Part shown: piece after piece, positions 1-13,477 of the stretch | Layout: every line of letters begins with the position of its first letter | Position numbering within the stretch: position 1 is the first letter of the stretch | Assembly (NCBI GenBank): GCA_022578965.1 | Contig: MU400535.1 | Span: 1 to 64,000 of the forward strand | From: Xylaria sp. FL1777 | Taxonomy: Eukaryota; Ascomycota; Sordariomycetes; Xylariales; Xylariaceae | Direction: 5' to 3' | Length of the DNA: 64,000 nucleotides | Program-made: the position numbers and the translations under genes | Notes under the pieces: model-generated | What the model was told of the DNA's origin: nothing | What the model saw: the letters and a program-made list of their open reading frames with translations, nothing else | The model's database searches: none

Positions 1-1950
1 TTTTGTAATTTGTTTTAATAATTATAAAGCTTTTAAATAATATTTATATGTTTATTTATTTTAACTTATATAAATAAAGCATTTAGATTTATTTAGTATA
101 ATATTTTTGTTTTAACTTAAAACAGCAATTTTATATTTTTGCTTTAAAAACATATTTTTTAAATTGCTTTGTTATTTTTTATTATTTTAAACTTTTATAA
201 TTTATACTTTTTTTTTAAGCTAAAAAATCTTTTTTTTTTTATAGTTTTTTTTTTTGTTTTTTTTTTTAAATTAGCATTATTTTTAAAAATGTTTTTTTTT
301 TCTGCAGTTATAACATTTAACTTTTAACATATTTTAAAGTTATTATTTTTAGATTTTACTAATTTGCTTAAATCTTTGTTTAATATTTTCTTAAATATTT
401 TTTTTTTGTTTTTTTTAGTTTTTTTAGTTTTAAAGTACTAATTAAATAATTATTAATTAATTATAATAGCTATATTAATATATATATTAATCTTTGCTAG
501 TTTATTTATTTTATATAGTTTATTTTAAACTTAGGTTTTAAGTTTATTATAAAATAAATAAAATAGTATAAGCTTAAGTAATCTTAAAATTACTGCTAAT
601 TATTTAAATTTTATAGCATAATTTATTGCTGCTTTTATTTGTTTTAAGTAATAAAATGTTTTTTTTATATGTTTTGCTTTTTAAGTATTTTTAAATAATA
701 TTTTTATTTAATTTTTAAACTTAACATAATTTTTAAAAATTTTTTTTGTTTTTAGTTTAAAATTAGTTAACTTATTAGCTTTTAAAAAATCTTTTAAAAT
801 AAATTAAAACTATTTTAGTACTTTTTCTAACAAAAACTATAAAATAATTATTACTTTTTAATTTTTTTTTATAATAGTAATAAAATGCTATTTTAAATAA
901 AGTTTAATATAAATTAAAAAAGCTTTTATATTTATAAATTTATTATAAAGCTTTAAAGCAGTAAATTTAAAACTTTTAATGTTTAGCATTTTTAATATTA
1001 TAAATAATCTTAATAATAAAAGCAGTAATAATAATAAAAAGTTAAGTTTTTTATTTTAAGTTATTATTTTAAGTATAGCAATAATAAAAATAAGCATTAA
1101 GTTTGCTAGTAATAATATTAATGTTAATTATAATATAATTACTTGTTTAAAACCTTAACTTATTGTTATAATAATAATTATTATTACTGCTTTAATTATT
1201 ATAGCTAATATTTATATTAGTTTAAAAGTTATAACGCTTAATATTTAAGCTATTTTTTAAATTAAAGCAACTAGTTTGCTTTATAATACTAGCATTAATA
1301 TTAGTTTTTTTTTATTATTATTGCTTAACTTTTTTTTTTTTATTATTGTTTTTTTTTTAATAAAAATAGCTAATAAAAGTACTAAAGTTTGTTATTTTAA
1401 TATATTGCTAGTTTTAAAAGTCTTTAAAATCTTTAAACTTAATTTTTAATTTTTTGTTTTTAGTAGTATAACTTAAATTTAATTTTTATTAGTTATTAAA
1501 TAAGGTTTACTTATATAATGCTATTTAACATTTTTATTTTTTAAATATCTTTTTAATATATTTTTAAAAGTTTATTTTATAAATTATTTATTACTTAACT
1601 TTTTATACTAGTATTTATTTTTGTATATTAAGTTTTATTAATTAAAAAGCTATTAAAGTATAATAAACTTGTTATATATTAATATAATAAGTTTGCTTTT
1701 AAAGTTTTAATTTGCAAGTAATAATAAAATCTTTAATAGTAGTCCATTAAAAAAGTTTTTAAAGTACTTTTACTATTATGCATTAATAAAAGTCTTAAAA
1801 AATTAAAAATAATAAATATATTAATGCTTAGCAATTATAAAAAAATTAATAGCTAAAAAGCTAAAATTAAGTAAATAATTAAATATAAAAAGTACATAAT
1901 TATATAAACAAAAAAAAAGTAAAAAAAGTAATAACTTTTTTTAAATTATT

Positions 1951-2051
1951 ATAAGTTTAATAAACATTAAATTACTATAAGCTTAGTAAGCCTTAAATTA
2001 CTGTAAGCTTAGTAAGCTTTAAATTATTATAAGCTTAGTAAGCTAAATAAG
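1951..2051. repeat. 26-bp tandem repeat, about 3.9 copies
   Basis: Four consecutive units start at 1951, 1977, 2003 and 2029. Each reads approximately ATAAGCTTAGTAAGC followed by YTTAAATTAYT, and the last is cut short. Units 2 and 3 differ at only a few positions, mainly C/T and A/G transitions, while unit 1 is more diverged. It lies inside the AT-rich block and has no coding sense. Confidence 0.75.
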
Positions 2052-3318
2052 TTATTACGTAATTTTAGCTTTAGCTAGCAAAAAAAAAGGTGCAAAGTAT
2101 ATATAAAAACATTAAGCTGCTTTAAAAGCTACCTTAGTGCTAATTTCATAACAGAACTTTAATAAATATAAGCAAATAACGCAAAGTATACTAGCTAATA
2201 AATTATATAACATAATAAATAGCTTTAATAGTGCTATAGCTTTTTATATAACGCTTTAAAAAATTATAACTACGCTAAAAATACTTTTAATTTTTGCTAT
2301 ATTATATTTAAACTTAAAATTATTATATAACTGTTTAATAAAGCTAAAAACTACTTAAAAAAAACGCCTTATAATTAATATTATATTATTTAAAAAATTG
2401 TACAAAAAAAAAGAAATTTTTAAAGTATAATAAATTAATAGCAAAAATAATCTAGCTAATATATTTACAAAAAAAACACTAAACTAAGCGCTAAAAACTT
2501 TAGTATTTATAAATTAGCTAATTATACAAATAAAAGCATTTATAAAAAAAAATAAAAATAACTTTTGTATAAATAAATTAAAAAAGAAAGTTAAAAAAAT
2601 ACTTTTGTATAAAAATTATTATAATAATTATACAATAAATAAAAAAGCAACAAATAAATATATTTAATTTTAAAAAAAACACTAAAAACTATAAAACATT
2701 GCAAATTTTACATTTTTTTTTATATAACTATTTTTTAAGCTATATATAAGTGCTTAATATTTCTTTTTATTTTTTTTACTAAACTACTATATAATACTTA
2801 ACTTTTCTTTATTTATTTAAGCATAATAATTATAATAAGTACTATATAATTGCTAAACGTATATAATATATGTATTACTTTAAAATTTCATTACTTATTA
2901 GCAACCTTAAAATAAAAAGCTTTTGTAGTTTATACAAGCATTTTAGCTGCATAAAGTAATTATAATATTACGTAACTAAATAAATACTGCATAAAAGTAG
3001 CTTTTATAATAAATTATTTAAGCTATAATAAAAACAATTAAAGCATTATATAAAATTTAAACCTTAATATTAATTAAAAGCATTAATGCAACTTAAAACT
3101 TGTTACTTTTTATATAATAAATAATTATTAGCAAACTACTTAAACAATAAGCTATACAAAAAGAAAACAAATATATATATTTATATATAGCAACTAAAAA
3201 AACAGTTAATTGCTAAAATTACTAGTTAATAATTATATAATATTATAACTATTATTTTAGCTTATAATGTAAAGCTAACAACTATTAATGTTATACTATA
3301 ATAAAGCAGCTATTATAT

Positions 3319-3352
3319 AAATATATATATATATATATATATAAATATATAT
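3319..3352. repeat. (AT)n microsatellite
   Basis: An alternating TA tract interrupted by one AA step. A second, shorter tract lies near 3386-3402. Both are simple slippage repeats inside the AT-rich block. Confidence 0.7.
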
Positions 3353-4393
3353 ATAAAAATAACTAAATGTAAAGCTGTTATAAGTATATATATATATATA
3401 TAAAATAGTTAATAGTAAAATAAGCAGTTATATAAAATAAAAGGTTTAAAAATATAAAAGCAACAAAAAGCACTATAAAATTTAAGCTTTTTTTATAAAC
3501 AAAGCCTAGTTTTTATACTTTAATACATTACTAAATTTGCTGCTATACAAAAAAAAAACCCTTAATTAACCTTAATATAAATTATTTACTGCTAATATTT
3601 TATTTTATATTATTAGCTAACATTAGTTAATTATATAATAATAAAAACAAAAAACTTTAATTATGCTAGTAATAATTAAACTATATAAAAGTTTAAGTGC
3701 TTTACTTAAAAAGCAACTATTTTTAAATTTAGGCTTTATATAACTATAAAGTTTAAAAAAAGCAAACATATAAGCAACTTTTTTTTTGCAAAAACTAAAG
3801 TACTAAATGTTTAACTTTTTATAAAACCATTCTTTTTTATTTTTTTTAAATAGCATTATATAAAAAGAATTACAACTAAAAAAAAAGTAGCTAATGTTAA
3901 AATAACTAGTTATTAGTTATAACTTTTATATATAATACATATAATAAGTTTTGTATAAAAACTACTTTATATAAAAGCTATTATATAAACTAAAGTAATC
4001 TTAATGTTAGCTTAGCTTGTATGCTAGCAAAGTTTTTATATATAAAAAAAAACCTTTGTTTTATATAAACCTTTTTTTCTTTTAAACATATAAAATATAA
4101 ACAGCTTATAATATAAAGATTATTATACTTTATTTTAGCATATATATGTTAAATGTACAATTATATAAAGCCTATTTAATACTAATTAATAAATTAATAA
4201 ATAAAGCTTAACTTTTAATTATTTAAGCTTAAAATACTATAATATAATAAAATATTTTAATTATAAAGTTAGTGCTAAATATAAGCATTACTATAAAAAG
4301 CTTTAAATAATATTATAATTGTTTTTTTTAAGTTTTATTAGCAAATAATTTATAAGTATAAATAATATGCATATGTATGCAAAGTAAACCTTA

Positions 4394-7300
4394 GCTCGAA
4401 AATTAACAAGGGTGCTTTAAACTAAAATACATAAAACGTAGGCCCTAGACCCACAGATACATCTACACAGGCCCCCAAAAAAGGTAGGTCATAGCTTGCA
4501 GCAGGCGCAGCCCGCTGTTCTATGTTTCTAGTCTAAGGCACCTGAAATAAATCTGTACCAACAAGCAGACAACAAGCAAACCACACTCTGTGGTGTGGTT
4601 CTGTTAACGTGAACTGAGCCGAGATCAACAGGGAGTGCAACGATTTCCCGTGTGGGCAATCATCTTGTTGTAACTACGAAAATACACATAAAAAGTAAAT
4701 AAATATACCATCAAGTGACATATATGCCATGCATGTGCAGAAGGCTATACTCAGTACAGGCGCGTCACAACAACGCCGCGCGTACATAATAGATAGCTAC
4801 GCGAGGCTAGCTCTATAGATTAAAACATTGGTGAGCATATTCTATACGTACAGCACAGCATAATTGCAAGTTGTAAGCATCATAGCTTGACTCGACCTGC
4901 TTGATTGGGAAGAGTGTTCTTAAGAGGTGCCCGCCCTATAGCACGTCGCCTTGGTAGCGGCGAAGGATCGCGGAAGTAGAGCTAGACAAAGTTTGATAGA
5001 GGGTGCATAATTTACATGTAGGTAGGTAAGGTAAATTTAGGTGGTTTCAAGGTTGGCTCGTATCTACATCGTACCCACGCACACGTAGATGCACGATCCC
5101 TTACGTTTAGAGAAAGGGATGGTATGCACGTATCGGTGTTGGGATGTCAAATCATGGTCTCTCATTGGCTCCAACGGAATACCAAAATACATTTCTTAAA
5201 GCTGATACCGTACTAGATCATGCAATACCGGTACCGTGGATCTTTAAGAACACCATTCGAGCTCCCAAGTCACCATGCGGCATAAAGTTTGCATGTTCCT
5301 TAGCCATTCCAATGCGTTCGAGGCAGGTGGCCAGCCCTGGAAGTCGAATCAAGTCATGATCGCGTGGTAGCCCGACTAATTCGGATGTGATCGCTAGACG
5401 GCAAGGCGTTGGAAACAAAGGCCTGGCTTTGTTTCTGCTAGAGCACCAAACGCACTACGGCTTTTAGACAGAGGGCCCGCTGGGCTCCCGTCTCCTTCCT
5501 ATGCGGGACCGAACCGAGAGTTGCCTTGCAGTTATCTCTCCCTCGTGGGACGGGCAGACAGGCACGAAACGACCTACAATGCATTGGCGAGACACGAGGT
5601 TTGGTTTGTGGGATCAAACGCCATGCTATGCCATGCCATGCTACTGCGTATGCGAATGTGCGGTAACCGTAGCTCTCTATGTAGATGCGACTTCGGCTCT
5701 TCGAACAAGACGCAGGGAGGAGATGCGTGGCCCATGTCAAGCAAGGGTGTTCTGTTCTTCCTCTTTAACAAGCAAGGCATTAATTACGGCATCAAGCATA
5801 GCATCAATCATGACAAGGAGTAAAGGAGAGATGAGAGATGGTATGATGCACGATCCATAGGGAACTGTCTTCTCAACGACCGATCAACGGCCGATGCATT
5901 CTATTTTATGAGGGACAGTACGTTATCTACCTGTCTAGTGTAGGGAGCAGTGGTACAAGGGTGGTGCTAAATCAATAAAGAGATACTACCTAGTTATGTA
6001 TTTCAAGATAAGAATTCATATATTAGGTACACTCTGGAGGTTAGAATTGAACGCTCGCGCCACAATGCCAACGTTTCTTTGTCTCCCTTTTCGCACTCGC
6101 ACTAGGGACACGGAAGCAATTAGCGCAATAATGCATGCTATTATCACCGATAGCCCCTTTTCTTTTCTGGACGCGTAGGACTTATAGTGATCTTTCTATC
6201 ATAAGTTAGATGGCAATAATGTCAACGTGTAAGGTAAGCCATGCGCTAGCTCAACTCAGTCCAGTCAGTAGAGTATACTAGATAGGTAGTAATAAGGACA
6301 GTGCTGTAGTGTATAGGAGATAGGAGGAGAGCAGATGTCTTAATCTATTAAAGGATGGTCTGTCCTACCTAGTAAGGGGCACAGCTTTCCAAGGAATCAG
6401 CAGTTCCAGCCACATACCGAGTGGCATCAGGCCACATAAGCAGGCTTTTTCGCTGACGACACCGTGATGGAGAAAGTGCTTTTGCCCAAGCGAGAAGTGC
6501 CTTTGTCGCATACTATGCCTCTACATCCCATTGGCACGAACCAGGTAGCAGTTGGGAGTCAAATCCAGGTCTTAATAACAGTGGCCTGCGGGGTCTGATC
6601 CTCGGTGCTCCAGGCCTCTTGTTCAGGCTGAGTAACGGTTGTTCAGTTCCCGGCCAGCTCAGGATGGGAGGCTTCTATTGGTGGTTTGGGCACAAGTAGT
6701 GAGCTGACAAGCCCGGATTAGTCGTATCTAGCGCTCCCATGCTAGGGCAGAGCAGGATGGATTCAGAAGGTGTCTTCCTGTCCCGGCCTGCAGCGGGACG
6801 GATCCTATTGACACACACGACACGCATGATTAATTGATTGCAAAGTCGTGAAGACCGCGTCGGCGCGGATTGATTGGCTCGTGGCCACTGGCGACGAGGC
6901 CGCACTGGCGCGACTGGGTCGCCCAAGTGCCCTGGCCTATGTACTCTGGCGGAATGCCGTCCTAAAGGCTGAAGCAACGCCAGGAGACATGATCCCCTGG
7001 CCTTCCCCCAGCTTTTGTACTCTAAGGCCGGCAACGGTGCGACGCTGAGTGTCCTGATACCTGCCCAAGGGATCCAAGTACCGTCCGAGCATTGCCTAAT
7101 CTGACCAGTCCTGTATCCCGTGTGGGTGCGCGCGCGCGCCGGGAAGCGCGTAAAGTGGTTCGGAGATCTAGCACGTTTCGGTATGGCGTGGACATGAGAT
7201 TGTGGTCCAGACGGCACCTTTACTGTGTAGGGCAAACGCGGATCCGACCGTCCACCACACATAACTGCGATGATTTGTAGCAGGGAGATATTGAGGCGTT

Positions 7301-10300
7301 GCTTGTGTGCATTAGGCTGTTCCTACAAACGCCTTGGTGTACCGCGGAACTGGCAAATCATCGCCAACACAATGAACGCTACACTACCTAGGCTGTGAAC
7401 CGATCTACGTCGCATCATCAACATCGTCATTCTTCAATGTCGTTCCCGGCACGTCGTCCCTCTGCTGTGCGCGATGCCATGCGCGACGCCGTCTGGAGAT
7501 CTCTACAAGTGACTTGCTACGATTGGCCTTTGAAGCCCCCCGTTATAGAGGCATTGTCATACCCTTTCAATAACGGCTCTGAAATGTTGGTGCAACTGCA
7601 TACATAGATGCCAGGCTGGTGGTGCAATTCCACTAGTATGCTGTTCTAGTGTACTATGCAGTGTGTACAGTGCTGGTCGTCCAGTTCTGTCAGCTGCAAT
7701 CTTGTCTCCCATGTCTATACGTTCTCACTTCGGAGAAGATCTTCAATGCCGGCATACAGGATTGGGTCGTTATCGAGCCCTACCATGCGGAGAGAGTAGT
7801 GTACCTGCCTTCACTCCTTTCTCTGGCTGTGGGGGTAAGTATCTAAGTATTCGGATGAGACGATTGCTGAGATACCTCGATGGTCTTTGAGCCTTTTTTT
7901 GATATGGGTTACGAGTAACGTATGGTACGGCGACTGTTTTGACATAGACAGGTCGCCGACGACGCGACAGCCCAAGCACTTCTATTGACGTCTCCGTGAG
8001 ATTTTCGCTTGCTTGCTTGATTGATTGACTGATTCAATGATTGACTGGCTCCCCCATACCAATCAAAACTATGTGGGGAGTGTTGAGTAGGCTGGAAAAG
8101 GTCTCTTTCTGGCCTGCATGGTCGGTATCCGGCCACGGAAATTGTACGACGAGTTCTGCTCCTATCGGCGACTGTAAATTATGCACTACTGTGCAGACAT
8201 CAAATTGTGGTGTTTTCACGCCCAAGACCAGACCAAACCACAGGTTATCTTGGTGGAGCGAGCCACATGCATCGCCTACACTATTGGGCACGAATGTATA
8301 GTCGTACAGTAGAGCAATACCAGGTAGGTAGGGACTTGCGCGGAGGCTTGAGAGTGTAATATTACGTGCATATCTCAACCGACCGCTGTGGTACTACCAT
8401 CACCACCTACTCAGCTCCCTGGTACGTGATCCCTTCAAAAGCTGGCCTCACTAGAAGGGGCCGTGGAGAGGCCAGCTTAAACAAACAAACAAACAATCAT
8501 GACGGGCCACATGTAGATGGCGCAACTTGTCCGAACTGACGAGCTACTGGCTCGCCGGTTGTGTCGGTATCTGCAAGGCATTGTTTGAATCGTCTTGTAG
8601 CATTGTCTACACTAAGTATTGTCCGGAAAAGCGCATGGATCAAATTGTCTTGGCGATTTAAAATGATGCGTACATTCTACAAACCAGCTTGCATAACAAC
8701 AGTGCGTCGACTGTACTAACGATGGCAATGCAAACGTCAATCTCATACGCCAACTAACATGAAAAGCCACAATCCGTTTGATAATACCATGCTGCTGTAC
8801 GGTATTCTGGTTACACGTTTGCTGAAAGGCACTGTAGGAATATACAATATACCTTTCAAATACTCTTCCATGCTAGACGAGTAGGCACATTACACTACAG
8901 CAGGTATCTACCTAGTACTGTACACGATCTCTGAAGCCCATACCCGACGGCCCGGGTGTTGAAATTCTAACGTCGTATACTTAAGCAACATACGTACAGT
9001 ACCAGCTGCTACCATAGCTTGAGAGATGAAAATTGTGTAGCCCTTACCTACTAGTCTTGCATCAGATGCGGAACCAAATAGTTGGCGTCTTTTGCATATA
9101 TACCTTACCTACGTAGTATATAGTATGTCACGATTCGCAAGTAAGGCTCTTGTGTCCTCGGTGAACTTTATAGACCACCCTTATTTAGTGTACCTAAGTG
9201 TAGAGGATTACCTAGCCGTAGCCTACGAAGCCGAACTAAGGAGATAGAAACTAGCCAGTTAAATAGACAGCCTGTCTTATTTTTATAACGTAGTAAAACT
9301 GTACAATCAATCACCTACACCGCTCAGAGGTGGAGATAGGGAAATAAGGAAAACTGTAAGTAGGTACCTACTTAATTAATTATGATAGACTCCCAGCTTC
9401 ATACATAGTACACTCTACAGTGGGAAGCTTCTCTCGCAAGCTGTCTAGTATCCATATGTATAGACTGTTTTCAATTATTTCCGGGAAGAAGCCTATGGTT
9501 GACTATTCTATGTTGTAGACACTTCACGTACTTCTACATAGCTAGGTAGTCTAGGTATGTAATATAGAACGGTCGCCTACTACGTATTATCACGGTCTCC
9601 ACTCATTGATTCAGTACCTCCAACCTAAGACTGAGTAATCGTTTTATGTATCTAGTCTGAGGTTGTGCAGATACGCATTCTAGTGAGGCTAGGATTTGTT
9701 TTAAAGCAAGATTTCTTACTCTCTTGATACAATCTCAGTTGGCTAACATGGGGTGGCATGACTACACCTATGCTACATATACTTCTGGTACTACGTATAT
9801 TATCATTGCTCTTCCAAGTCATGATGTATGTGGCATGGGTTAGGGAAGGATGGTCTTTAGCATACTGTAGCGCTGAGATAATACCTACTACAGTAGGTAC
9901 CTACTGGACGCTTATGCGTATATAGGTACTACCTACTTGCGAAAGGCCACACGCGAGATAGGAGGTTTGCTTTAGGTTGTAAAGGTAGGTAGTAGGTACT
10001 GTGAGTGCTTCTGTGCGTGCGGATTCCAAATGGCGACACTGTAAGTCGGGGCGCTCTAGTGTACTATAGTAGTGTAGCAGAGGTAGGTACATGCGGTGTA
10101 CCGTGTACAAGACACTGTATTTCGCGCTGCGAGTACAGCACAGTATATGGCCTGCGGGACAGCCACTGTACTCGCGGAGCTGAAGGTACTTCTGACTTGC
10201 ATCTCAGCCATCACTGATCTCTCGCTTTTTACAGGCCGTCCCGTGTCGCGCTCTTCGCTAGCCCCTGCTGTTACAACGCTTGTTATACTGGGCCATCCCG

Positions 10301-10449
10301 GTCTTGGTGCTGCAGTGGTGTGCAGAGTGCAGTGCAGTGGTTCTCTCTCCTGCCCCGTCCCCCTGTATCTGTATCTAGGTAGTGCACATCCACCCATCGA
10401 TCCATGTAGGTACATCTGGACACCACATATACATATGTCGTCTGTAGGT
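4394..10449. other. Gene-poor region, no supportable gene
   Basis: Ordinary base composition, but no reading frame shows a recognisable domain, consistent codon bias or a convincing intron chain. The region contains many short TAGGTA/TACCTA tracts (for example near 5020-5040, 9355-9375 and 9885-10000) and simple repeats such as a (AAAC)n stretch near 8478-8496. Both strands are partly open between 6,675 and 7,262, which I read as an effect of local GC richness. Confidence 0.6.
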
Positions 10450-12136
10450 ACATTGTGGTGTATCTGTGGGTTTTCTCTCGTGCCCGTCGGCGTCTTAAAA
10501 GTACCTTCTCTCCCAAAGGCCAATCTCTTCCAATCCTTTTTCATCTCCTGCATCCTCCTCCAACTCGAGGCCGCCTCTCCTCTCCTTCCCTTCACCTCTC
10601 TCCGTCCTCCTCCATCCGATCCATTCCTTCTCTTCCTCTCGACATATCTCCCTACCATAGTCTCCCTGCTCAATGAAAAGGAGAGGGAAGGAGGAGAGAT
10701 AAACCCCTAGGGCCCGCCACTAGTCGAACAGCGAAAAGGAACAGAGGTCGAGCTCGAGAGTGTGCCGCTTGTTTGGTGTGTCTGGGAAGAAAAGGCGAAG
10801 CCCAGGAACGGATAATAATAAAGCAGATAGACTCGCTATCTGCCTTGTTAGACATCAGACTCCTTCTTCCTCGAGTATTCAACCGCGCCCGTCCGTCCTT
10901 CTAACTGGAATTCCTCGCAATTAATAATCTCTCTTTTTGACGCGGAATCTTCAACCACATTCCCTCCCTTCGGCTCGTCCCATCCCCCCCCACCTCCACC
11001 CACCACTCCCCCTTTTGGGTCAGCTACCAAACCATCGGTCGATACCGTCTACTCATTCCTCGGTCGACATCCCTCTCCGAGAAAGAGAGTTTTGCCGGTC
11101 CTTCGTGCCAGCGGTACCTGGAATCTGACTTTGGCCATCTCCCAATACAGTGGATCTACTCCAGACACATCAGTCTCGGACTCTACGCTAGAGTCTGATT
11201 CTGACTGGAGCATCCCGCCTACGAGCCTATATGAGCCCAGTCATTTTAACGACTATCTCGTGATAGAAGCGTCGCTTGTGTAGAGGTATGTGACGGTGAG
11301 GATGGCCGGCCGGCAGCAGTTCCTTGAGAGATGTAATAGTTCTGATGTGTTCTCTTCCCTTGTAGTGGCATGTCCATCGGTTCCCTGTGATCCAGTGGTT
11401 CCCTCCGCACGCACGCACGCTTCTTCAATTCTGCGTTGAGCAGAAAGGTTTGCCTTGTGGGACCCGTTAACTCGCTGTTCCCACCGTGTTCTAGGAATCA
11501 TTTAATTTCCTGGAGACTAATCGTGGCGGTAAGGGATACCTCTTTTTATGTGACTCCCCCTTGGCTGCCGACGTCATTATCTATTGTCGTCTATCCACAC
11601 CAATATCTACACACATACCTATCTGAGTCTCTTCAAGGTTTCCTAGAGACATCTTTTTCGTCGCGTGCCGAGCTTCCCCACATAGGCCAATACTCGGCTC
11701 ATAATGGCCATTATTGTGTCCCTGATTGTGGCACTTGCAGCTTATCTCGATTTTTTAACAATGCCTGCGTTGTACCTGGTTCCTAGGGCTGACTGAATTT
11801 ACTATAGAGCCATTCACTCAACTTCTCTTAAAGGGTCTATTCCCCGGCCCTGGTTACCTAGAAACCCACCATTTCGTGGCAACCATCCGATCTCCCGTCA
11901 TTCATTTTTTGTTTTACAAGTTACTGTTCATCACACTCTTTAATACCCTAATGTTGATACGGTCTGTCCACTTGGGATAATACACTCATTTCTACTTACC
12001 TACGACGACCAACTTAATACTCTCACTCAAGTCACAAGATTCCTGGAGAACCTGACCCTCACTCTTTCCACTACTACCCCGCCTCCGAGCCACGCGTCTT
12101 ACCATTCTCTCATAACGTTCCGATTCACCATTCACC
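10450..12136 (+). promoter_or_regulatory. Pyrimidine-rich upstream region and probable long leader of the cyclin gene
   Basis: From about 10,460 to 12,136 the plus strand is rich in CT tracts, for example 10,500-10,680 and 10,930-11,020. This is typical of fungal promoters and 5' leaders, and it ends directly at the cyclin start codon. No ATG occurs in the last 145 bases before that start, so ribosomes scanning this stretch would reach it first. Frames open on both strands here have no protein-like composition. The transcription start and any leader intron cannot be placed from sequence alone. Confidence 0.4.
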
Positions 12137-13477
12137 ATGGCGTACAGTTCAGATGACAGCGGCTTCTTCATTGAGACCGATGAGCCGCGACGCATTAACA
12201 TGAGAGACGCCGCCAAAATATTGGCACGTAACCGGCAAGAAATGATCGCCAATGAACTCTCGCGCCTTGCCGGTGATGAATACCTCGAGGATATCATGCA
12301 GCATACGAGACACATGGAAGTGAGTGGTTTCATAACTTAGCTAACTTTTTATTTTATCGCCCTTGACCAAGCACAGTTACTACCACACTATGCCGCAATA
12401 TACATGATAGATGAGCCGAGTGTATAGATGACTAACATGGTGCAAAAGGACGAAACACTACCTGACGCCAACCTCATCGATATGCAACGAGAAATCCAGT
12501 GGTTCATGCGACCATACCTGATTGATTTTCTCATTGAGGCTCATGCTGCCTTTGCCCTGCTACCCGAAACTCTCTTCCTAACTATCAACTTACTAGACCG
12601 CTACTGCTCAAAGCGAGTAGTCTACAAGCAGCACTATCAATTGGTTGGATGTGCAGCGCTATTGATTGCAGCGAAGTATGGAGACAAGAAAGATCGTGTG
12701 CCCCAGATCAACGAGTTGAACAACATGTGCTGTGGATTATACGATTCCGGCATGTTTACGCAAATGGAAATGCATGTGCTTAACACTCTCGATTGGACTA
12801 TCGGCCATCCAACTGTCGACTTCTTCACTCAGCTGATCGTGGCAGAGGAGTCGGATGACCGTGAAGTCGAGCATATGGCCGCATATCTGTGTGAGATTGC
12901 CCTATATCACCGCGATTTTGTTTCAACAAAGCCATCTATCATGGCTCGAGCTTCTCTTGCCCTTGCACGGGCTATCCTTGGACGACCAGAAGTCAATGAT
13001 GGTGCATGGGATAACGTCGAGCACATGACCGTTGTGACGCTTTCACAGCACTTGCACCGTCCTTCTATAACGTTGTCGAGGAAGTATTCAGCTACCAGTC
13101 TGTCTCGTGTTTCTGCGACTCTCGCCGAGTTTCTAACACAACAAGCCACCGTTTCAAGGAGAGCACAACAGGCACCTCCCTCTCCTCCTGCCGAACCGAC
13201 TTCAACGTCGAGTCATTCTGCTGTATACAACACTCCGCAGAAAGGTTGCGGTGCTACCCTTGGTCCTGCCGATGGCTACATGACACCGCCTATCACACCC
13301 GATGGGATGTGTTTCGCAGCAACAGATCCTATGAACAAGTATGTTCCACCAAGGTGTCCAGTCACCCCCACACCCCAAGTTCCCAACATAGCAGGGTATT
13401 CCCAACAGCAGCAGCAGCAGCAGCAGCACTATGCCACGTACCCGTACGACGAATATCACGGCCAGATGGTAGGTTAG
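12137..13477 (+). CDS. G1/S-type cyclin (Puc1/Cln family)
   Basis: Two exons, 12137-12319 and 12428-13477, encode 410 residues. The intron has donor GTGAGT and acceptor TATAG and is phase 0. The protein is a fungal G1 cyclin, expected to activate the main cell-cycle kinase at Start. The cyclin N-box lies at about residues 75-200. It begins with the MRPYLIDFL helix, followed by LLDRYCSKR and LIAAKYGDK, and is followed by a cyclin C-box-like helical region to about 285. The C-terminal tail, about 120 residues, is low-complexity and rich in Pro, Ser and Thr. It ends with a run of eight glutamines near residue 390 and the sequence HYATYPYDEYHG. Such tails often carry degradation signals. The gene stands alone with a long pyrimidine-rich upstream region. 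The family is clear; assignment to a particular yeast CLN gene is not possible. Confidence 0.93.

Larger units (their letters stand above)
1..4393. repeat. AT-rich, gene-free block, probably RIP-degraded repeat DNA
   Basis: The block is almost entirely A and T, with long homopolymer runs, very few CpG dinucleotides and no open reading frame of useful length in any frame. Composition changes abruptly to ordinary mixed sequence near 4,390-4,440. In filamentous ascomycetes such blocks are usually old transposons mutated by repeat-induced point mutation (C to T, preferring CpA) and they often lie in centromeric, subtelomeric or dispersed AT isochores. No transposon protein can be read here, so the original element is unknown. 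The window starts inside the block, so its full length cannot be seen. Confidence 0.75.

Noticed and set aside
1..4393. Mitochondrial DNA insertion or contig contamination
   Set aside because: No mitochondrial gene, rRNA or tRNA is readable, and the CpG depletion with abrupt join to nuclear-type DNA fits RIP better.
6675..7262. 195-codon minus-strand frame and a 66-codon plus-strand frame
   Set aside because: Both overlap in a GC-rich patch. Composition is Arg/Pro-rich without domain or intron support, and neither has a promoter-like or UTR-like context.
10056..10710. Two overlapping long frames of about 200 codons on opposite strands
   Set aside because: They mirror each other over a CT-rich tract, have low-complexity Pro/Ser/Leu or Arg/Glu composition and no domain. 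Better read as the upstream region of the cyclin gene.
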